Under the pieces are notes generated by a model. The model saw only the letters and a list, made by a program, of their open reading frames with translations, did no database searches and was not told the DNA's origin. Both the position numbers and the translations under genes were made by a program. Source: Mycolicibacterium sp. MU0053 (GTDB taxonomy: Bacteria > Actinomycetota > Actinomycetes > Mycobacteriales > Mycobacteriaceae). From it: 64,000 bases of DNA. Shown piece after piece: positions 29,501 to 43,203 of this stretch; position 1 is the stretch's first letter, and each line of letters opens with the position of its first letter. The stretch spans positions 434,001 to 498,000 of the forward strand of contig NZ_OY726397.1 of the NCBI RefSeq assembly GCF_963378095.1, written 5' to 3'.

Positions 29501-32500
29501 ATGAGGCCGAGGTGGTGGATCAGTGGCAGCACATCTATGACGAGTTGTATGACGCCCACCTCGAGGTCGCGGAGTTCGGCAGTGATTTCCGGGGTTGGAA
29601 CAGCAGCTACACCGGGCAGCCGATTCCGCTGCCGCAGATGCAGGAGTGGCGTTCGGCGGCAGTGGAGCGGATCCTGGCCCTGCGGCCGCAGCGGGTACTG
29701 GAGATCGGTGTGGGCTCGGGGTTGGTGCTGGCCCGGGTCGCTCCGGGATCGGTGGAGTATTGGGGGACGGACTTCTCGGCTCCCACCATCGAGACCCTGC
29801 GATCGGCGGTGGCAGTCCAGCCGTGGGGCGACCGGGTGCGGTTGCGGGCACAACCTGCGCACGTCACCGACGGGTTGCCACCAGGCCACTTCGACACCAT
29901 CGTCTGCAACTCGGTCGTGCAGTACTTCCCCAACTCTGGGTATCTGGCCGACGTTATCGGCAAGGCCCTGCAGCTGCTGGCACCCGGTGGCCGGCTTTTC
30001 ATCGGCGACGTGCGCAACTTCAGTCTCCAAGGCGCCTTCCAAACCGGTATCGCCCTGGCGCACACCGGCACCGATGCCGATACCGACGATGTGCGCCAAC
30101 GCGTGCAGCGGGCGATGCTGGGTGAACCCGAATTGCTACTGGCACCGGAGTTCTTCACCAGCCTGCTGGCCGAGCATGCTGAGGCGGCCGGCGTGGACAT
30201 CCAGGTCAAACGGGGAGAGGCCGACAACGAGCTGACCCGGTACCGCTACGACGTCACCATCCACAAGTCGCCGACCGCGGTGTGCTCGCTCGCCGCGGCG
30301 CCCACCTGGCAGTGGGGCGACTGCGCGAGCCTCAGCGGACTGCACGCCGAACTGAGCTCACAGCGCCCGAACCTGGTGCGCATCAGCGGTATTCCGCGTA
30401 GCGGTGTGATCGCCGACGTGCTCATCGAGCAGGCACTGGCCGAAGGGGCGCCGCTGGCGGAGGCGCTGGCACGCGCCGAGGCCACCGACGACACCGCCGC
30501 TCCCGAACAACTGCATCGCCTCGCCGCCACCATCGGATATCGGGTCATGGTCACCTGGGGTGCCGAACCCGGCACGCTCGATGCCGTCTTCCTGGCACGC
30601 GACGCAGGAGGGGATCCGGCGGCGTTCACCGACGTCTACCTACCGGTGACCGGTGCGCTGCAACGCAGCGCCTACGCCAGTGATCCCGATACCAACAGCA
30701 AGGTCAACGCGGTCCGGCAGTGGCTGTCCGCGCGGTTGCCGGAATACATGGTGCCGACGCATCTGATGGTGCTCGACGAGTTCCCGCTGACGACGTCGGG
30801 CAAGATCGACCGCAAGGCGCTACCGGAGCCGGTGCTGGCCGCCACGCAGTTCCGGGCGCCGAAGACACTGACCGAGATCACCGTCGCCGAGGTGTTCGGC
30901 GAGGTACTCGGGCTCGAGCGGGTCGGCCTCGACGACGACTTCTTCGCCCTCGGCGGCGATTCCCTGATCGCGATCCGGGTCAGCTCGCGGCTGCAATCGG
31001 CACTGGACAGAGAAGTGCCGGTGCGGTATCTGTTCGACACGCCGACGGCCGGCGCCCTTGCCGACTACCTGGATCGCAATCAGGGCCGCACAGCCCGCCC
31101 ACCGTTGCGACTGATGACGCGGCCCCCCCAGATCCCGCTGTCCTACGCCCAACAACGGTTGTGGTTCTTGGAGCAGTTGCAGGGGCCGTCGCCGATCTAC
31201 AACATGTCGGTGGCGTTGCAGTTGAGCGGTCCGCTGGAGGTGGACGCACTGGGTGCGGCGCTTGGCGATGTCGTGGGGCGGCACGAGAGTCTGCGTACCG
31301 TCTTTGCCGCTAGTGGGGGTGTGCCCCGGCAGGTGGTGGTACCGGTCGAGCAGGCAGATCTGGACTGGCAGGTGGTAGATGCGCTCGGCTGGTCGGCGGA
31401 CCGGTTGGCGGAGGAAATCGGAGAGGTGGCCCGGCACAGCTTTGACGTGGCCACCGAAATCCCCTTGCGGGCGACGCTGTTCCGGATCGCCGAGGACGAG
31501 CATGTGTTGGCCGCCGTGGTGCATCACATCGCCGCCGACGGCTGGTCAGTCACCCCGCTGGTGCATGACCTCAGTGTGGCGTATGCCAGCCGGTGCGCCG
31601 GGCGGGCGCCCGGCTGGAGTCCGCTGCCCGTGCAGTACGCCGATTATACGTTGTGGCAACAGGATTGGCTGGGCGTCGAGTCCGACCCCGACAGTGCGAT
31701 CGCCGGCCAGCTGTCGTATTGGGAGCAGGCGCTGGCCGGGTTGCCCGAGCGGTTGGAGTTGCCCACCGACCGGCCGTATCCCGCGGTGGCCGACTACCGG
31801 GGTGCCAGTGTGGCCGTCAACTTGCCCGCACAGCTGCAGCAGCAGATCGTGCGGGTCGCTCGCGAGCACAACGCCACCAGCGCCATGGTGGTCCAGGCCG
31901 CGCTGGCGGTACTGCTGGGCAAGCTCAGCGCCAGTCCCGATGTGCCCGTCGGAGTCGCGACCGCCGGACGCGGCGATCCGGCCCTGGACGAGTTGGTGGG
32001 TTTCTTCGTCAACACCCTGGTGCTGCGGGTCGATGCGTCCGGTGATCCCACGATCTCCGAGCTGCTGGATCAGGTGCGTCGGCGCAGCCTTGCCGCCTAT
32101 GAGCATCAGGACGTGCCGTTCGAGGTGCTGGTCGAACGGCTCAACCCGAGCCGGAGCCTGACCCACCATCCCCTGATCCAAGCGATGCTGACCTGGCAAA
32201 ACCTGCCCTGGCGCAGTACCGACCCCGCGGCCGGGCTGTCGCTGGGCTCCGTACGCGCCGTCCCGCTGCCGGCCGAAACCCGGACCGCGCGGATGGATCT
32301 GGTGTTTTCGCTGGCCGAACGCTTCGCCGAGGACGGTGCTCCGGCCGGCATCGAGGGGATCGTGGAGTTCCGCACCGACGTCTATGACGCGGCCAGCATC
32401 GAGACGATGGTTCGGCGCCTGGAGCGGGTGTTGGTGGCGATGACGGGTGATCCGGGGCGGCGGTTGTCGTCGGTGGATGTGCTCGATGGCGCCGAGCGGG

Positions 32501-35500
32501 TGCGGTTGGAGGAGTTCGGTCACCGCTCGGTGTTGGCGGAGGCCGGTTCGGCGGTGTCGATTCCGGAGTTGTTCGCTGAACAGGTGGAGCGCGCCCCGGA
32601 AGCGGTCGCGTTGGTATCCGGCGATAGCTCGTGGACGTACCGAGAGTTGGATGAGGCGTCGAATCGGTTGGCGCACTTGTTGGCTGGTCTTGGTGCGGGG
32701 CCGGGTCGGTGTGTGGCGTTGCTGCTGGAGCGTTCGGCGGAGGCGATCACGGCGATTGTGGCGGTGCTCAAGAGCGGCGCGGCGTATCTGCCGATCGATC
32801 CGGCGCATCCCGAGGCGCGGGTGCGGTTCATGGTGGAGGATGCGGCGCCGATTGCGGCGGTGAGCTCGCCCGGGCTGGCCGACCGGCTGGCCGGGTGTGC
32901 AGTGCTGGTGGTCGAGGTGGGTGATCCCCGCATCGACCACCAGCCCAGCACCGCATTGCCCGGGCCGGGGCCGATGGCCGAGGATGTGGCGCACCTGATT
33001 TACACCTCGGGAACCACGGGCATCCCGAAGGGGGTGGCGGTCACGCATGCCAATGTGACCCGGTTGTTCGACGGGCTGGATGTCGGCATCGAGATGGGTC
33101 CAGGGCAGGTGTGGACGCAGTGTTCGTCGTTGGCGTTCGACTACTCGGTGTGGGAGATCTGGGGTGCGTTGCTGCACGGGGGCCGGTTGGTGGTGGTTGC
33201 CGAGGACGTGACGCGTTCGCCGCAGGAGTTGCATGCGTTGTTGGTGGCCGAGAAGGTCAGTGTGCTCAGCCAGACCCCGTCGGCGGTCGGGGTGCTTGCG
33301 AGTGAGGGCTTGGAGTCGGCGGCGTTGATGATTGCTGCGGAGCCGTGTCCGGTGGAGGTGGTGGATCGGTGGGCGCCGGGTCGGGTGATGATCAACGGCT
33401 ACGGTCCGACCGAGACGACGGTGTATGCCACGATCAGCGCGCCGTTGCAGGCCGGTGCCGGGGTGGTGCCGATCGGTTTCCCGGTTCCGGGGGCCGCACT
33501 GTTCGTCCTGGATCGGTGGTTGCGGCCGGTGCCGGTCGGGGTGGTCGGGGAATTGTATGTGGCCGGTCGTGGTGTCGGGTTGGGGTATGTGCGCCGGCCG
33601 GGGTTGACCGGATCCCGGTTCGTGGCGTGTCCGTTCGGGGCGCCAGGATCGCGCATGTACCGGTCCGGGGATCTGGTGCGTTGGGGTCCTGACGGGCAGT
33701 TGCAGTATCTGGGCCGCGCCGATGAGCAGGTCAAGATCCGCGGCTACCGCATCGAACTCGGCGAAATCCAAGCTGTCCTGGCAGACTTGGACGGCGTCGA
33801 GCAGGCCGTGGTCATCGCCCGCGAAGACCGGCCTGACGACAAGCGCCTCGTTGGCTACCTCACTGGGACCGCGGATCCAGCAGAGGTGCGAGCCACGATG
33901 GCCGACCGGCTCCCGGCCTACATGGTCCCGGCGGCCATCGTGGCGCTCGACGAACTGCCGTTGACGGTCAACGGAAAACTCGACCGCCGCGCGCTGCCGG
34001 CTCCGGAGTATGGCGGGACCGGTGACGGTTACCGCGCGCCGGCAACTCCCACCGAAGAGATCCTGACCGGCATCTACGCGCAGGTCCTGGGTCTGGAACG
34101 CGTCGGGGTTGATGACTCCTTCTTCGACCTCGGCGGCGACTCACTCTCGGCGATGCGGCTGATCGCGGCCGTCAACGCAGCCCTTGACACCGAACTCGGC
34201 GTCCGCACGCTGTTCGACGCGCCCGCCGTGGCGCAACTCGCGCCGCGCGTTGGAGCCGGCAGCGGCCGCCCCGAACCCCTGGTGCCGATGCCCCGGCCCG
34301 CGGAGATCCCGTTGTCGTATGCGCAGCAGCGGTTGTGGTTCCTGGAGCAATTGCAGGGCCCGTCGCCGATCTACAACATGCCGATCGCGCTGCGGCTCAA
34401 CGGACGCCTCGACACCGATGCGTTGGGTCGTGCCCTGGCAGACGTGGTAACCCGGCACGAGAGCCTGCGTACCACCTTCACGGCCAGCGAAGGAGTGCCG
34501 CGGCAGGTGGTGGTGCCTGCCGAGTACGCGGATCTCGGCTGGCAGGTGGTGGACGCCGCGCAGTGGTCCGCCGCCCAACTGGCGGAGGAAGTCGGCGCGG
34601 TGGCGCGTCACAGCATTGACTTGATGAGTGAGATTCCCTTACGGGCCACCCTTTTCCGGCTGGCAGACGACGAGCATGTGCTGGTCGCCGTGGTGCATCA
34701 CATCGCCGCCGACGGCTGGTCGATCACTCCGCTGGTGACCGATCTGAGTGTGGCCTATGCCAGCCGATCCGCAGGCCGGTCGCCGGAGTGGACGCCGCTG
34801 CCGGTGCAGTACGTCGATTACACGCTGTGGCAGCGCGCCTATCTCGGCGATCTCACCGACGAGGGGAGTCGGATCGCGGCGCAGCTGAACTATTGGGAGC
34901 AGGCGTTGACCGGGCTGCCGGAGCGGCTGGAGTTGCCCACCGATCGGCCGTACCCATCCGTAGCGGACTACCGCGGCGCCAGCGTCGCGGTGCAATGGCC
35001 CACCGAGTTGCATCAGCGGATCGCTGGACTCGCCCGCGATCACCACGCCACCAACTTCATGGTGGTGCAGGCCGCACTGGCGATGCTGCTCTCCAAGCTC
35101 AGCGCCAGTTCCGATGTGGCTCTGGGCTTTGCGACCGCCGGCCGTACTGATCCGGCGCTGGATCAGCTGGTGGGATTCTTCGTCAACACCTTGGTGCTTC
35201 GGCTCGAAGTGGACGGCGATCCCACCGTCACCACACTGTTGGACCAGGTGCGCCAACGTGGACTGGCCGCATTCGAACATCAGGACGTGCCCTTCGAGTT
35301 ACTGGTCGACCGCCTCAACCCGGTTCGGTCCCTGACCCATCACCCGCTGGTCCAGGTGATGCTGTCATGGCAGAACTTCGCCGGCGACCCGGCCTCCGAG
35401 TTGACGCTGGGTGAGGCGCGGGCCATCCCGTTGGATACGGAAACCCAGACCGCCCGAATGGATCTGGTGTTCTCGTTGGCTGAACGCTTCGCCGAGGACG

Positions 35501-38500
35501 GTGAGCATGCGGGGATCAACGGCGTAGTGGAGTACCGTACCGACGTCTACGACGCGGCGACAATCGAGACGCTGATCGAGCGACTGCAGCTGGTCTTGGT
35601 CGCGATGACGACGGATCCGGCTCGGCGATTGTCGTCGGTGGATGTGATCGAGCCCGCCGAGCACGTCCTGCTGGATGGATTCGGCAACTTGGCGGTACTG
35701 GCCGAACCCGCCGGCCCGGCGTCGATTCCGGCGCTGTTCGCCGAGCAAGCGCGACGAACCCCGCAGCGCGTGGCGGTGACGTTCGGCGACAAGTCGATGA
35801 CATATCAGCAACTGGACGAGGCTTCGAACAGGTTGGCGCACTACCTGATCGAATACGGCGTGGGTCCGGGGCGGTGTGTGGCGTTGCTGCTGCCTCGATC
35901 GGCGGAGGCGATCCTGGCGATTGTGGCGGTGCTCAAGACCGGCGCGGCGTATCTGCCGATCGATCCGGCGCACCCGGAAGCACGAATCCAGTTCATGGTG
36001 GACGATGCCCTCCCCATCGCGGCGGTTACGTCCTCGACGCTCGCGGATCGGTTGACGGGGTCCGGCGTGCTGGTGGTCGAGGTCGACGATCCGCGCATTG
36101 TCCTTCGGCCCGACGTCGCGTTGCCGGCGCCGGCCGGTGACGATATCGCGCACATCATTTACACCTCGGGCACTACCGGGGCCCCGAAGGGGGTGGCGGT
36201 CACGCATGCCAATGTGACCCGGTTGTTCGACGGGCTGGATGTCGGCGTGGAGATGGGTCCGGGTCAGGTGTGGACGCAGTGTTCGTCGTTGGCGTTCGAC
36301 TATTCGGTGTGGGAGATCTGGGGTGCGTTGCTGCACGGGGGCCGGTTGGTGGTGGTGCCGGATTCGGTCACGCGGATGCCGGACGAGTTGCATGCGTTGT
36401 TGGTGGCCGAGAAGGTCAGTGTGCTCAGTCAGACCCCGTCGGCGGTCGGGGTGCTTGCGAGTGAGGGCTTGGAGTCGGCGGCGTTGATGATTGCTGCGGA
36501 GCCGTGTCCGGTGGAGGTGGTGGATCGGTGGGCGCCGGGTCGGGTGATGATCAACGGCTACGGTCCGACCGAGACGACGGTGTATGCCACGATCAGCGCG
36601 CCGTTGCAGGCCGGTGCCGGGGTGGTGCCGATCGGTGTCCCGGTTCCGGGGGCGGCACTGTTCGTGCTGGATCGGTGGTTGCGGCCGGTGCCGGTCGGGG
36701 TGGTCGGGGAATTGTATGTGGCCGGTCGTGGTGTCGGGTTGGGGTATGTGCGCCGGCCGGGGTTGACCGGATCCCGGTTCGTGGCGTGTCCGTTCGGGGC
36801 GCCAGGATCGCGCATGTACCGGTCCGGGGATCTGGTGCGTTGGGGTGCTGACGGGCAGTTGCAGTATCTGGGCCGGGCCGATGAGCAGGTCAAGATCCGC
36901 GGCTACCGCATCGAACTCGGCGAAATCCAGGCGGTGCTGGCCGATCTGGACGGGGTCGAGCAGGCGGTGGTGATCGCCCGCGAGGACCGACCCGGCGACA
37001 AGCGCCTGGTCGGCTACATCACCGAGTCGGTTCCGGGCACCGTTGATCCGGTCGAGGGCCGGGCCGCGCTTTCGGAGCGATTGCCCGCCTATATGGTCCC
37101 GGCGGCCATCGTGGTTCTCGATGCGTTGCCGCTAACCGTCAATGCGAAGCTGGACCGCCGGGCGCTGCCTGCACCGGAATACAGCCACACCGACGACGGC
37201 TGCCGCCCTCCGACCACCCCCACCGAAGAGATCCTGGCCGGCATCTACGCGCAGGTCCTGGGTCTGGACCGCGTCGGGGTCGACGACTCGTTCTTCGATC
37301 TCGGTGGCGACTCGCTGTCGGCGATGCGGTTGATCGCAGCCGTAAACACCGGCCTCGACGGCGACCTAGGAGTGCGAGCCCTGTTCGACGCGCCCACCGT
37401 CGCGCAACTCGCACCGCACATCGGCGCAGGCGCGGGCCGGCGTGCGCCCTTGAGCCGAGTTCAGCGGCCAGCTGTCATCCCGCTGTCCTATGCCCAGCAG
37501 AGGTTGTGGTTCCTCAATCGGTTCGAGGGCGGGGCGGCGACCTACAACATGCCGATCGCGTTCCGGGTCAACGGAAGACTCGATATCGAGGCGCTGCAGA
37601 CGGCCCTCGACGATGTGATCGCCCGGCACGAATCGCTGCGTACCGTTTTCCCCGACATCGAGGGCGTGGCGTTGCAGAAGGTGCTGCCGGCCGAGGCCGG
37701 CATGTGGCGACGAGGCGGCCCGGTGACGCTGACGGTGTCCGAGCAGGAGGTTGCCGGTGAGCTGATCGCGCTGGCGGGGCATCGATTCGATCTGGCTGCG
37801 GAGATTCCGGTCCGCGCGCAGCTCTATCAGGTCGGACCGGACCGGTATGTGCTGGGGATGGTATTGCACCACATAGCCTTTGATGGCTGGTCGATGGCGC
37901 CGATGGTCCGCGATGTGGCCGTCGCGTACGGGGCACGGCGAAACGGACGGGCCCCAGACTGGATGCCGCTGCCGGTGCAGTACGTCGATTACACGCTGTG
38001 GCAGCGCGCGCACCTGGGTGAGCTGACCGATCCCAACAGCCGCATCAGCGGTCAACTGAACTACTGGCAGAACGCGTTGGCCGGGCTGCCGGAGGTGGTG
38101 TCGTTGCCGACTGACCGGCCTCGCCCGCCGGTGCCCAGTTACTGCGGTGACGGCGTCGAATTGCGCATCGACCCGCAGACCTGGGCCGGGGTCAAGGCGG
38201 TGGCGACCGAGCACAATGCAACCGCCTCGATGGTCCTGCAGGCCGTGATGGCGGTGCTGATGTACCGGGTCGGCGCGGGTGAGGACGTGGCACTGGGCAC
38301 GGCGATCGCCGGCCGGATGGACCCGGCGCTCGAGGAGTTGGTCGGGTTCTTCGTCAACACCTGGGTGCTGCGGGTGGAGGTGAACGCCCAGAAGCGCTTC
38401 GGTGAGGTGCTCGAGGACGTTCGGCACACGGCACTGGATGCCTACAGCAACCAGGACGTGCCGTTCGAGTTGCTGGTGGAGCGGCTCAACCCGACGCGCT

Positions 38501-41500
38501 CCACATCGCATCATCCGCTGTTTCAGGTGGCCCTGGTGTTCCAGAACAACGTCCGCCCCGAGGTGGCACTCGACGGGGTGGGCATCGAGCCGATATCGAT
38601 GGTGACCCGCACGGCCAAGTTCGACCTCGATTTCGACCTGCGGGAACTGCCCGGACAGGATTCCGGCGCGCCGATGGCCGCCGGGGTGGTGACCTACGCC
38701 ACGGATCTGTTCGACCGGTCCACCATCGAGCGGTTGGTCGGATGGTTCGGCCGGGTCATCGACGCCGTGGTGGCCGACTCGTCGGTGGTGGTGGGGGAGG
38801 TGGCGCTCCTCGATGACGCCGAGCGCGATCTGGTGCTGACGCGCTGGTCAGGCGCCGCGATGGCGGCCCCGGAGGGGCTGGCGCCGGAGTTGTTGGCCGC
38901 GGCGGTGGCCGCTGAACCGGACGCGATCGCGCTCGTCGACGGGGTGCGGCAGTGGACGTACCGCGAGCTGGACGAGACGTCGAATCGGTTGGCGCGGAAC
39001 CTGATCCATGCTGGGGTGGGTCCGGAACGTGCGGTGGGCGTGGCGATGGAACGGTGCGCGGAGTTGGTGCTCGCCTGGTGGGCGGTGCTCAAGGCCGGTG
39101 GGACCTACGTACCGGTGGATCGGACTCATCCCGTCGAGCGGATCGCCACGGTGCTCGACGCAGTCGAGGCGGTGTGCGTGATGACCATTGGCGCTGACTT
39201 CATGGTCGGGGTCGGGCAGCGCCCAGTGTTGCGCATTGACGGCCTCGACTTGTCGAGTTGGTCCGAGCAACCGATCACCGACGCCGATCGGTTGGCGCCC
39301 CTGAGGATCGACGACGCCGCGTACATCATCTTCACGTCGGGATCCACCGGCGTCCCGAAGGGAGTGGCCGTCAGCCACGCCGGTCTGCTTGGCGTGGCTG
39401 CGGCGCAACGTGCAACGTTCGAGTTGGAGCGGCGATCGCGGGCGCTGCTGGTCGCAGCACCGACCTTCGATGCGTCGGTCTTCGAGATCATTCTGGCGGT
39501 CGGTTCCGCCGCCGTGTTGGTGGTGGCGCCACGGGACTCCTACGCTGGGGAACCGTTGACCGCCCTGGTGCGCGATCAGCGAGTCGACGCGGCCGTGTTG
39601 ACCCCGACAGTGCTGCTGACGCTGGAACTCGACTGCCTCGAAGGACGGCTTGGCACCCTGATCACCGCGGGCGAGGCGTGCCCGGCTGAGTTGGTGGCCG
39701 CGTGGGCGCCAGGTCGGCGCATGTTCAACGCCTATGGACCCACCGAGTCCACCATCTGGTCCACCTGCACGGCGCCGCTGGTGGCCGGGCAACCGGTGGA
39801 CATCGGCGCCCCGATCACGGGCGTGAGCGCGCTGGTGCTCGACGGCCGGCTCAGCCCCACCCCGATCGGGGTGGTCGGTGAGCTCTATCTCGGTGGTCCG
39901 GCGCTGGCGCGAGGCTATGTGGGCCGAGCCGACCTGACCGCGGACCGGTTCGTGGCCAACCCCTTTGGGGCGGCCGGCACCCGCATGTACCGCACCGGCG
40001 ACCTGGTCCGCTGGACCGCGACCGGCACGCTGGAGTATCTGGGCCGCGCCGATGCCCAGATCAAGCTGCGCGGGCAGCGCCTGGAACTCGGCGAGATCGA
40101 GAACACCCTGCTGGCCTGCCCGCAGGTCAACCGGGCCGCGGTCGCGATGCATCACAGCGACACCGGTGCCCACCTGATTGCCTACGTCGCCCTGGCGCGT
40201 ACCAGCAGTGTCGATCGCGATGCCGAAGTCGTCGATCAATGGCAACAGATGTACGACGAGTTGTATGACGGCGAGGTCGGCATCGCCGAGTTCGGCAACG
40301 ATTTTCGCGGTTGGAACAGTAGTTACACCGGCGAAGCGATTCCGCTGCCGCAGATGCAGGAATGGCGCTCGGCAACCGTGGATCGGATCCTGACCCTGCA
40401 GCCGAGGCGGGTGCTGGAGATCGGTGCCGGGTCGGGTCTCGTCCTGTCCCAGGTCGCCCCGCATTGCGAACACTACGTCGGCACCGACATGTCGGCCGTC
40501 GCGATGGACACGCTGGCCCGCACGCTGGAGCGGCTGCAGATCCCGTGGCGGGACCGGGTGCAACTGCTGGCCCAGCCTGCGCACGTCACGGCGGCATTGC
40601 CGCGGGAGTACTTCGATACCATCATTCTCAACTCGGTGGTCCAGTACTTCCCCAACGCCGATTACCTGGCCGACGTCATCGATCAGGCCGTAGATCTGCT
40701 GGCACCTGGTGGGCGGCTGTTCATCGGAGATGTGCGCAACCACAGTCTGCAGGGTGCCTTTCAAACCGGCGTCGCCCTGGCGCACGCCACGACCGTCGAT
40801 GCCGATGAAGTTCGTCAGCAGGTGCAGCGCGCGGTGCTGGGAGACCCCGAATTGCTGTTGGCTCCACAGTTCTTCAGCTACTGGGTCGCGCAGCATGACG
40901 GCGGAGCGGGCGTGGACATTCAGCTCAAACGCGGTGCGGCCGACAATGAGCTGAGCCGATACCGCTATGACGTCATCATCCACAAGGCGCCGGCCGCGGT
41001 GCGCTCGCTGGCCGCGGCGCCCGCTTGGGCGTGGTCCGATTGCGCGAGCCTCAGCGGGCTGCACTGCGAGTTGACCGAACAGCATCCGAATGTCGTTCGC
41101 ATCACCGGGATTCCTCGAACCGGGGTGATCGCCGATGTATACCTCGAACAGGCCTTGTCCGACGGGCGCCCGCTGGCCGAGGTGCTTGCCAACGCCGGTG
41201 CCACCGCCACCGGCGCCCCCGAAGACACCGCAACCCCCGAACAGTTGTACCGGCTGGGTGAGAGCGCCGGGTACCGCGTCGCGGTTACCTGGGGTGCTCG
41301 GCCCGGCACGCTGGACGCCGTCTTCATCTCCCCCGACGTCGGCCACGTCTCGGCGCTGACCGACCTCTACCTCGCTCCCACGGAGGGCCGCCAGCGGCAT
41401 AGCTACGCCAACGACCCCGACGCCAACGCCAAGGTCAGCGCGATCCGGCAGCAGATCAGCGCGCGGTTGCCCGAATACATGGTGCCCACCCAAATCATGG

Positions 41501-43203
41501 TGCTCGACGAGTTTCCGGTTACCTCCTCGGGCAAGATCGATCGAAAAGCCCTGCCCCAACCGGTGTTTGCGGCCGCGGCTTTCAGGGCGCCGCAGACCCA
41601 GTCCGAAAAGGTCGTCACCGAGGCCTTCGCCGAGGTGCTCGGGCTCGACCGAATCGGGCTCGACGACGATTTCTTCGCCCTTGGTGGGGACTCGCTCACC
41701 GCCACCCGGGTCAGTGCGCGGCTGCAGTCGGCGCTGGGCATGGAGGTGCCGGTGCGGTATCTGTTCGACACGCCCACCGCCGGGGCGTTGGCCGCCTGCC
41801 TGGACCGGCAGCAGGGTGGTACCGCCCGCCCGCCGCTGCAGGTGATGCCGCGCCCGCAACACATCCCGTTGTCCTATGCCCAGCAGCGACTTTGGTTCTT
41901 TGACCAGCTGCAGGGCCCGTCACCGATTTACAACATGGCGGTGGCGCTGCGGCTGAGCGGACGCCTCGACACCGCCGCGCTCGGCCAGGCGCTGGTCGAT
42001 GTGGTGCACCGTCACGAGAGCCTGCGCACCGTCTTCGTCGTGGTCGAGGGGACGCCTCGGCAGGTGGTGGTGCCTGTCGACCGGACACGGCTGTGCTGGC
42101 AGGTTGTTGACGCCACCGGCTGGCCGGAGGAACAGTTGGCGGACGCGATCGGGGCGGTGGCGCGTCATCCGTTTGACCTGGCCAACGAAATACCTTTGCG
42201 AGCAACTCTTCTCCGGATCGGCGAGGAAGAGCACGTGTTGGTGGCCGTCGTCCACCACATTGCCGCCGACGGCTGGTCAATCACCCCGCTGGTGGCGAAT
42301 CTGGGGGCGGCGTACGCCAGCCGGACGGCGGGGCAACTCCCGGACTGGGCTCCGTTGCCTGTGCAATACGCCGATTACACGCTCTGGCAACGCGAACACC
42401 TTGGCGACCTCGACGACAGCAGCAGCCGCATCTCCGCACAGCTGTCCTACTGGGAACAAGCATTGTCCGGGCTGCCCGAGCGGCTGCAGCTGCCCACCGA
42501 CCGACCGTATCCGCCGGTGGCGGATTACCGCGGGGCCAGCGTGGCCGTGGACTGGCCGGCCGAGTTGCAGCAGCAGGTGGCGCGGATGGCCCGCGAGCAC
42601 AACGCGACGAGTTTCATGGTGATCCAGGCCGCCCTGGCGGTGTTGCTGTCCAAGCTCAGCGCGAGTCCCGATGTCGCGGTGGGGATCACGATTGCCGGCC
42701 GCAGCGATCCCGCGTTGGACGAGCTGGTGGGATTCTTCGTCAACACGCTGGTGTTGCGGGTCGATCTGTCCGGCGACCCCACCATCGCCGACCTGATGGC
42801 GCAGGTTCGCCGGTCCGGGCTGGCCGCCTACGAGCACCAGGATGTGCCGTTCGAGGTGCTGGTCGATCGGCTCAAACCGACGCGAAGCCTGGCCCACCAT
42901 CCGCTGGTTCAGGTGGCCCTTTCCTGGCAGAACCTGGACTGGCAGCGCAGCAGCGGTCCCGCGGCCGGGCTGACCCTGGGTGATGTGAAGGTCACCCCGC
43001 TGCCTGCACACACCCAGACCGCCCGCATGGACCTGACCCTCGCCCTGGGTGAGCGTTGGAGTGAGACCGGCGAACCCGCCGGGATTGGAGGGACCGTGGA
43101 GTTCCGTACCGATGTATTCGACACCGAGACCGTCCAAACCCTGATCGAGCGGTTGCGGCGGGTGCTGGTGGCGATCACTGCCGACGCGGAGGACCGGTCA
43201 TGA
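23590..43203 (+). CDS. giant NRPS 1: C-A-T/C-A-MT-T/C-A-T/C-A-T/C-A-MT-T/C
   Basis: A synthetase of about 6,537 residues carrying modules 1-5 and the C domain of module 6. The domain order is read from core motifs: C-domain HHxxxDG at residues 137, 1175, 2645, 3703, 4760 and 6222; carrier serines in GGDS at 990, 2458, 3518, 4575 and 6035; SAM-binding VLEIGxGSGL at 2036 and 5608. No epimerase, cyclisation or reductase domain is seen. The first C domain is in starter position with no A/T before it, as in lipopeptide synthetases that load an acyl chain. ATG 23590, with GGTGGGGG upstream, is preferred; an in-frame GTG at 23542 precedes a G9 tract. The stop overlaps the start of the second synthetase (ATGA), so the two are translationally coupled. 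Five A domains imply five residues here. Confidence 0.93.
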   Translation: MQHDDRTLPVTRAQLDIWLAGTTAYSSTEWQLGLFVRIEGTLDRDALEWAVRRAVREAEPVRATFFEKDGQIFQTARDYPNVELVCHDLTGSSDPVADAREMAASMQRTPMPFTGPLFKFALFQTQANESYFFGCCHHIVLDGTGIALVGHRISALYSAVVSGAPIPTALFGSLSDLVDCESRYEASDEYVDDANYWKNNLPPDAESPHRLPDKDSADDRHWPSAPAPLDPAVLRRVEDLSRGWNVPRSSIITAACALLVRGWHAEGADVVLDFPVSRRVSPESKTLPGMVAGVVPLVLKARPDDSVANFCAHVDLRIREALRHQRFPVYSLERKINSRAPGRLASRVSVNFLPSTFTLDFGGLAATASLTNAGIVGGFGLVFSGIGDQLSLSTMGAGQPFSNIEAPELARHLERVLVAMTGDPGRRLSSVDVLDGAERVRLEEFGRGAVLAEPVSAVSIPAVFAGEVERAPDAVALVSGDSSWTYRELDEASNRLAHLLAGLGAGPGRCVALLLERSAAAITAIVAVLKTGAAYLPIDPAHPEARVRFMVEDAAPIAAVSSPGLVDRLAGCAVLVVEVGDPRIDHQPSTALPGPGPMAEDVAHLIYTSGTTGAPKGVAVTHANVTRLFDGLDVGVEMGPGQVWTQCSSLAFDYSVWEIWGALLHGGRLVVVAEDVTRSPQELHALLVAEKVSVLSQTPSAVGVLASEGLESAALMIAAEPCPVEVVDRWAPGRVMINGYGPTETTVYATISAPLQAGAGVVPIGFPVPGAALFVLDRWLRPVPVGVVGELYVAGRGVGLGYVRRPGLTGSRFVACPFGAPGSRMYRSGDLVRWGPDGQLQYLGRADEQVKIRGYRIELGEIQAVLADLDGVEQAVVIAREDRPGDKRLVGYITESVPGTVDPVEGRTALSERLPAYMVPTAVVVLDALPLTVNGKLDRRALPAPEYSDIDHYRAPANAVEEILAGVYAEVLGLERVGVDDSFFDLGGDSLSAMRLIAAINTNLDAGLAVRALFDAPTVAQLAPHIGESAGTRAPLTAQQRPERVPLSYAQSRMWFLNRFEGGVATYNMPTAFRINGKLDAEALGAALDDVIARHESLRTVFPDVDGVPVQQVLPAAAGMWRRREATVVSVSEQDVAAELVTLAQYRFDLSTEIPVRAHIYRVGPEEHVLGIVLHHIAFDGWSMAPMVRDVSAAYRARRQGEAPGWSPLPVQYVDYTLWQQGWLGVESDPESVITGQLDYWRRQLSDLPEVVSLPTDRPRPPVPSYRGDGVELRIDPQTWAAVKALAAEHNATASMVVQAVVAVLLHRAGVGEDVAMGTPIAGRMDQALDELVGFFVNTWVLRVGVNPGLRFTDVLAQVRQQALDAYSNQDVPFELLVERLNPTRSPSHHPLFQVATVFQNNVRPELAFDGIGVQPVEVGTRTAKFDLEFDLREVPTDESDAPFALREMPSADAGAAMAAGTLTYATDLFDRASMQRLVGWFGRVVEAVVADPSVLVGQVALLDRGERELVLSDWAGAGVTAPVGLVPELLAAAVAADPDAIALVDGVRQWSYRALDVWSTRLARVLIDCGVGPERAVGVVMDRCAELVVAWWAVLKAGGVYVPVDRAHPVERIATVLDAAGAVCVLTCGVDVVAGAGERPVLRVDEMDLSGRSAYPITDVDRLAPLSIDNLAYVIFTSGSTGTPKGVAVAHAGLLGVAAAHRDLFGVAAGARLLMVAAPTFDASVFEWLWATASGAALVVAPSDSYAGEALSALVAEQRVDAALLTPTVLATLDRDRLRGRLGTLITGGEACAPELVAGWAPGRRMFNAYGPTEVSIWVTWSALSAGRPVGIGAPIPGVCAMVLDSRLNPVPVGVVGELYLAGTGLARGYVGRPDLTADRFVANPFGAAGARMYRSGDLVRWTATGSLEYLGRADAQVKLRGQRLELGEIENTLLACPQVNRAAAALHHSDTGSQLIAYLALERTSTADHEAEVVDQWQHIYDELYDAHLEVAEFGSDFRGWNSSYTGQPIPLPQMQEWRSAAVERILALRPQRVLEIGVGSGLVLARVAPGSVEYWGTDFSAPTIETLRSAVAVQPWGDRVRLRAQPAHVTDGLPPGHFDTIVCNSVVQYFPNSGYLADVIGKALQLLAPGGRLFIGDVRNFSLQGAFQTGIALAHTGTDADTDDVRQRVQRAMLGEPELLLAPEFFTSLLAEHAEAAGVDIQVKRGEADNELTRYRYDVTIHKSPTAVCSLAAAPTWQWGDCASLSGLHAELSSQRPNLVRISGIPRSGVIADVLIEQALAEGAPLAEALARAEATDDTAAPEQLHRLAATIGYRVMVTWGAEPGTLDAVFLARDAGGDPAAFTDVYLPVTGALQRSAYASDPDTNSKVNAVRQWLSARLPEYMVPTHLMVLDEFPLTTSGKIDRKALPEPVLAATQFRAPKTLTEITVAEVFGEVLGLERVGLDDDFFALGGDSLIAIRVSSRLQSALDREVPVRYLFDTPTAGALADYLDRNQGRTARPPLRLMTRPPQIPLSYAQQRLWFLEQLQGPSPIYNMSVALQLSGPLEVDALGAALGDVVGRHESLRTVFAASGGVPRQVVVPVEQADLDWQVVDALGWSADRLAEEIGEVARHSFDVATEIPLRATLFRIAEDEHVLAAVVHHIAADGWSVTPLVHDLSVAYASRCAGRAPGWSPLPVQYADYTLWQQDWLGVESDPDSAIAGQLSYWEQALAGLPERLELPTDRPYPAVADYRGASVAVNLPAQLQQQIVRVAREHNATSAMVVQAALAVLLGKLSASPDVPVGVATAGRGDPALDELVGFFVNTLVLRVDASGDPTISELLDQVRRRSLAAYEHQDVPFEVLVERLNPSRSLTHHPLIQAMLTWQNLPWRSTDPAAGLSLGSVRAVPLPAETRTARMDLVFSLAERFAEDGAPAGIEGIVEFRTDVYDAASIETMVRRLERVLVAMTGDPGRRLSSVDVLDGAERVRLEEFGHRSVLAEAGSAVSIPELFAEQVERAPEAVALVSGDSSWTYRELDEASNRLAHLLAGLGAGPGRCVALLLERSAEAITAIVAVLKSGAAYLPIDPAHPEARVRFMVEDAAPIAAVSSPGLADRLAGCAVLVVEVGDPRIDHQPSTALPGPGPMAEDVAHLIYTSGTTGIPKGVAVTHANVTRLFDGLDVGIEMGPGQVWTQCSSLAFDYSVWEIWGALLHGGRLVVVAEDVTRSPQELHALLVAEKVSVLSQTPSAVGVLASEGLESAALMIAAEPCPVEVVDRWAPGRVMINGYGPTETTVYATISAPLQAGAGVVPIGFPVPGAALFVLDRWLRPVPVGVVGELYVAGRGVGLGYVRRPGLTGSRFVACPFGAPGSRMYRSGDLVRWGPDGQLQYLGRADEQVKIRGYRIELGEIQAVLADLDGVEQAVVIAREDRPDDKRLVGYLTGTADPAEVRATMADRLPAYMVPAAIVALDELPLTVNGKLDRRALPAPEYGGTGDGYRAPATPTEEILTGIYAQVLGLERVGVDDSFFDLGGDSLSAMRLIAAVNAALDTELGVRTLFDAPAVAQLAPRVGAGSGRPEPLVPMPRPAEIPLSYAQQRLWFLEQLQGPSPIYNMPIALRLNGRLDTDALGRALADVVTRHESLRTTFTASEGVPRQVVVPAEYADLGWQVVDAAQWSAAQLAEEVGAVARHSIDLMSEIPLRATLFRLADDEHVLVAVVHHIAADGWSITPLVTDLSVAYASRSAGRSPEWTPLPVQYVDYTLWQRAYLGDLTDEGSRIAAQLNYWEQALTGLPERLELPTDRPYPSVADYRGASVAVQWPTELHQRIAGLARDHHATNFMVVQAALAMLLSKLSASSDVALGFATAGRTDPALDQLVGFFVNTLVLRLEVDGDPTVTTLLDQVRQRGLAAFEHQDVPFELLVDRLNPVRSLTHHPLVQVMLSWQNFAGDPASELTLGEARAIPLDTETQTARMDLVFSLAERFAEDGEHAGINGVVEYRTDVYDAATIETLIERLQLVLVAMTTDPARRLSSVDVIEPAEHVLLDGFGNLAVLAEPAGPASIPALFAEQARRTPQRVAVTFGDKSMTYQQLDEASNRLAHYLIEYGVGPGRCVALLLPRSAEAILAIVAVLKTGAAYLPIDPAHPEARIQFMVDDALPIAAVTSSTLADRLTGSGVLVVEVDDPRIVLRPDVALPAPAGDDIAHIIYTSGTTGAPKGVAVTHANVTRLFDGLDVGVEMGPGQVWTQCSSLAFDYSVWEIWGALLHGGRLVVVPDSVTRMPDELHALLVAEKVSVLSQTPSAVGVLASEGLESAALMIAAEPCPVEVVDRWAPGRVMINGYGPTETTVYATISAPLQAGAGVVPIGVPVPGAALFVLDRWLRPVPVGVVGELYVAGRGVGLGYVRRPGLTGSRFVACPFGAPGSRMYRSGDLVRWGADGQLQYLGRADEQVKIRGYRIELGEIQAVLADLDGVEQAVVIAREDRPGDKRLVGYITESVPGTVDPVEGRAALSERLPAYMVPAAIVVLDALPLTVNAKLDRRALPAPEYSHTDDGCRPPTTPTEEILAGIYAQVLGLDRVGVDDSFFDLGGDSLSAMRLIAAVNTGLDGDLGVRALFDAPTVAQLAPHIGAGAGRRAPLSRVQRPAVIPLSYAQQRLWFLNRFEGGAATYNMPIAFRVNGRLDIEALQTALDDVIARHESLRTVFPDIEGVALQKVLPAEAGMWRRGGPVTLTVSEQEVAGELIALAGHRFDLAAEIPVRAQLYQVGPDRYVLGMVLHHIAFDGWSMAPMVRDVAVAYGARRNGRAPDWMPLPVQYVDYTLWQRAHLGELTDPNSRISGQLNYWQNALAGLPEVVSLPTDRPRPPVPSYCGDGVELRIDPQTWAGVKAVATEHNATASMVLQAVMAVLMYRVGAGEDVALGTAIAGRMDPALEELVGFFVNTWVLRVEVNAQKRFGEVLEDVRHTALDAYSNQDVPFELLVERLNPTRSTSHHPLFQVALVFQNNVRPEVALDGVGIEPISMVTRTAKFDLDFDLRELPGQDSGAPMAAGVVTYATDLFDRSTIERLVGWFGRVIDAVVADSSVVVGEVALLDDAERDLVLTRWSGAAMAAPEGLAPELLAAAVAAEPDAIALVDGVRQWTYRELDETSNRLARNLIHAGVGPERAVGVAMERCAELVLAWWAVLKAGGTYVPVDRTHPVERIATVLDAVEAVCVMTIGADFMVGVGQRPVLRIDGLDLSSWSEQPITDADRLAPLRIDDAAYIIFTSGSTGVPKGVAVSHAGLLGVAAAQRATFELERRSRALLVAAPTFDASVFEIILAVGSAAVLVVAPRDSYAGEPLTALVRDQRVDAAVLTPTVLLTLELDCLEGRLGTLITAGEACPAELVAAWAPGRRMFNAYGPTESTIWSTCTAPLVAGQPVDIGAPITGVSALVLDGRLSPTPIGVVGELYLGGPALARGYVGRADLTADRFVANPFGAAGTRMYRTGDLVRWTATGTLEYLGRADAQIKLRGQRLELGEIENTLLACPQVNRAAVAMHHSDTGAHLIAYVALARTSSVDRDAEVVDQWQQMYDELYDGEVGIAEFGNDFRGWNSSYTGEAIPLPQMQEWRSATVDRILTLQPRRVLEIGAGSGLVLSQVAPHCEHYVGTDMSAVAMDTLARTLERLQIPWRDRVQLLAQPAHVTAALPREYFDTIILNSVVQYFPNADYLADVIDQAVDLLAPGGRLFIGDVRNHSLQGAFQTGVALAHATTVDADEVRQQVQRAVLGDPELLLAPQFFSYWVAQHDGGAGVDIQLKRGAADNELSRYRYDVIIHKAPAAVRSLAAAPAWAWSDCASLSGLHCELTEQHPNVVRITGIPRTGVIADVYLEQALSDGRPLAEVLANAGATATGAPEDTATPEQLYRLGESAGYRVAVTWGARPGTLDAVFISPDVGHVSALTDLYLAPTEGRQRHSYANDPDANAKVSAIRQQISARLPEYMVPTQIMVLDEFPVTSSGKIDRKALPQPVFAAAAFRAPQTQSEKVVTEAFAEVLGLDRIGLDDDFFALGGDSLTATRVSARLQSALGMEVPVRYLFDTPTAGALAACLDRQQGGTARPPLQVMPRPQHIPLSYAQQRLWFFDQLQGPSPIYNMAVALRLSGRLDTAALGQALVDVVHRHESLRTVFVVVEGTPRQVVVPVDRTRLCWQVVDATGWPEEQLADAIGAVARHPFDLANEIPLRATLLRIGEEEHVLVAVVHHIAADGWSITPLVANLGAAYASRTAGQLPDWAPLPVQYADYTLWQREHLGDLDDSSSRISAQLSYWEQALSGLPERLQLPTDRPYPPVADYRGASVAVDWPAELQQQVARMAREHNATSFMVIQAALAVLLSKLSASPDVAVGITIAGRSDPALDELVGFFVNTLVLRVDLSGDPTIADLMAQVRRSGLAAYEHQDVPFEVLVDRLKPTRSLAHHPLVQVALSWQNLDWQRSSGPAAGLTLGDVKVTPLPAHTQTARMDLTLALGERWSETGEPAGIGGTVEFRTDVFDTETVQTLIERLRRVLVAITADAEDRS
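23605..26690 (+). other. NRPS module 1: starter C - A1 - T1
   Basis: C1 (about 23605-24900) has HHIVLDG at 23998 and diverges from all other C domains in the window; it probably acylates residue 1 with a fatty acid. A1 (about 24960-26420) has [10 protein letters not shown] at 25411. By alignment to the GrsA pocket I read its code as DYWSMAGVYK. The T1 serine is at 26557. The code is unlike the textbook codes I know; by analogy with fortuitine it would be Val. Confidence 0.75.
24831..26094 (+). repeat. A-domain DNA repeat, copy in module 1
   Basis: One of three long near-identical copies (with 32424-33685 and 49565-50828). By eye, 25182-26094 shows no difference from 49916-50828 over about 910 bases. 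It covers the core A domain including the specificity pocket. Confidence 0.9.
26700..31070 (+). other. NRPS module 2: C - A2 - N-methyltransferase - T2
   Basis: C2 has HHIAFDG at 27112 and begins with the FLNRFEGG variant. A2 (about 28150-29470, TSGSTG type) gives the pocket code DAFLIGAIWK, a hydrophobic pocket (Leu/Val/Ile-like). A methyltransferase is inserted between A8 and A10, with [10 protein letters not shown] at 29695; the A10 GKIDRK segment resumes near 30790. The T2 serine is at 30961. It predicts an N-methylated hydrophobic residue. Confidence 0.8.
31120..34250 (+). other. NRPS module 3: C - A3 - T3
   Basis: C3 has HHIAADG at 31522. A3 (about 32560-33990) is near-identical to A1 and gives the same pocket code, DYWSMAGVYK. 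The T3 serine is at 34141. It predicts the same residue as module 1. Confidence 0.8.
32424..33685 (+). repeat. A-domain DNA repeat, copy in module 3
   Basis: Near-identical to the module 1 and module 8 copies. Bases 32424-32699 match module 8 exactly by eye, including 32522-32607 where module 1 differs. Scattered differences follow, such as GGAACCACGGGCATC for GGCACCACTGGGGCC near 33010. Confidence 0.9.
34290..37430 (+). other. NRPS module 4: C - A4 - T4
   Basis: C4 has HHIAADG at 34696. A4's first part (35730 to about 36160) differs from A1/A3, but from the TSGTTG core onward it becomes near-identical to them and the pocket code is again DYWSMAGVYK. The A10 lysine motif reads NAKLDRR rather than NGKLDRR. 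The T4 serine is at 37312. Confidence 0.8.
36168..37080 (+). repeat. A-domain DNA repeat, partial copy in module 4
   Basis: Near-identical to the module 1 copy from the TSGTTG core through the pocket, A8 and the linker after it, apart from about 40 bases at 36351-36390 and isolated changes. The upstream 400 bases of the A domain are clearly different, so the similarity has a sharp left edge. Confidence 0.85.
37470..41810 (+). other. NRPS module 5: C - A5 - N-methyltransferase - T5
   Basis: C5 (HHIAFDG at 37867) and A5 (TSGSTG type) are of the same lineage as module 2. The pocket code DAFVIAAIWK differs from A2 at two positions and is also hydrophobic. MT motif [10 protein letters not shown] at 40411; T5 serine at 41692. 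It predicts an N-methylated hydrophobic residue. Confidence 0.8.

Noticed and set aside
38848..41862. Long open frames antisense to the NRPS genes (for example this about 1,000-codon minus frame, and similar ones at 24739-26874, 27472-30099 and 49203-51818)
   Set aside because: They recur over the repeated A and C domains, are rich in Arg, Gln, His and Pro as expected from antisense GC-rich codons, and show no domain motifs or ribosome sites.
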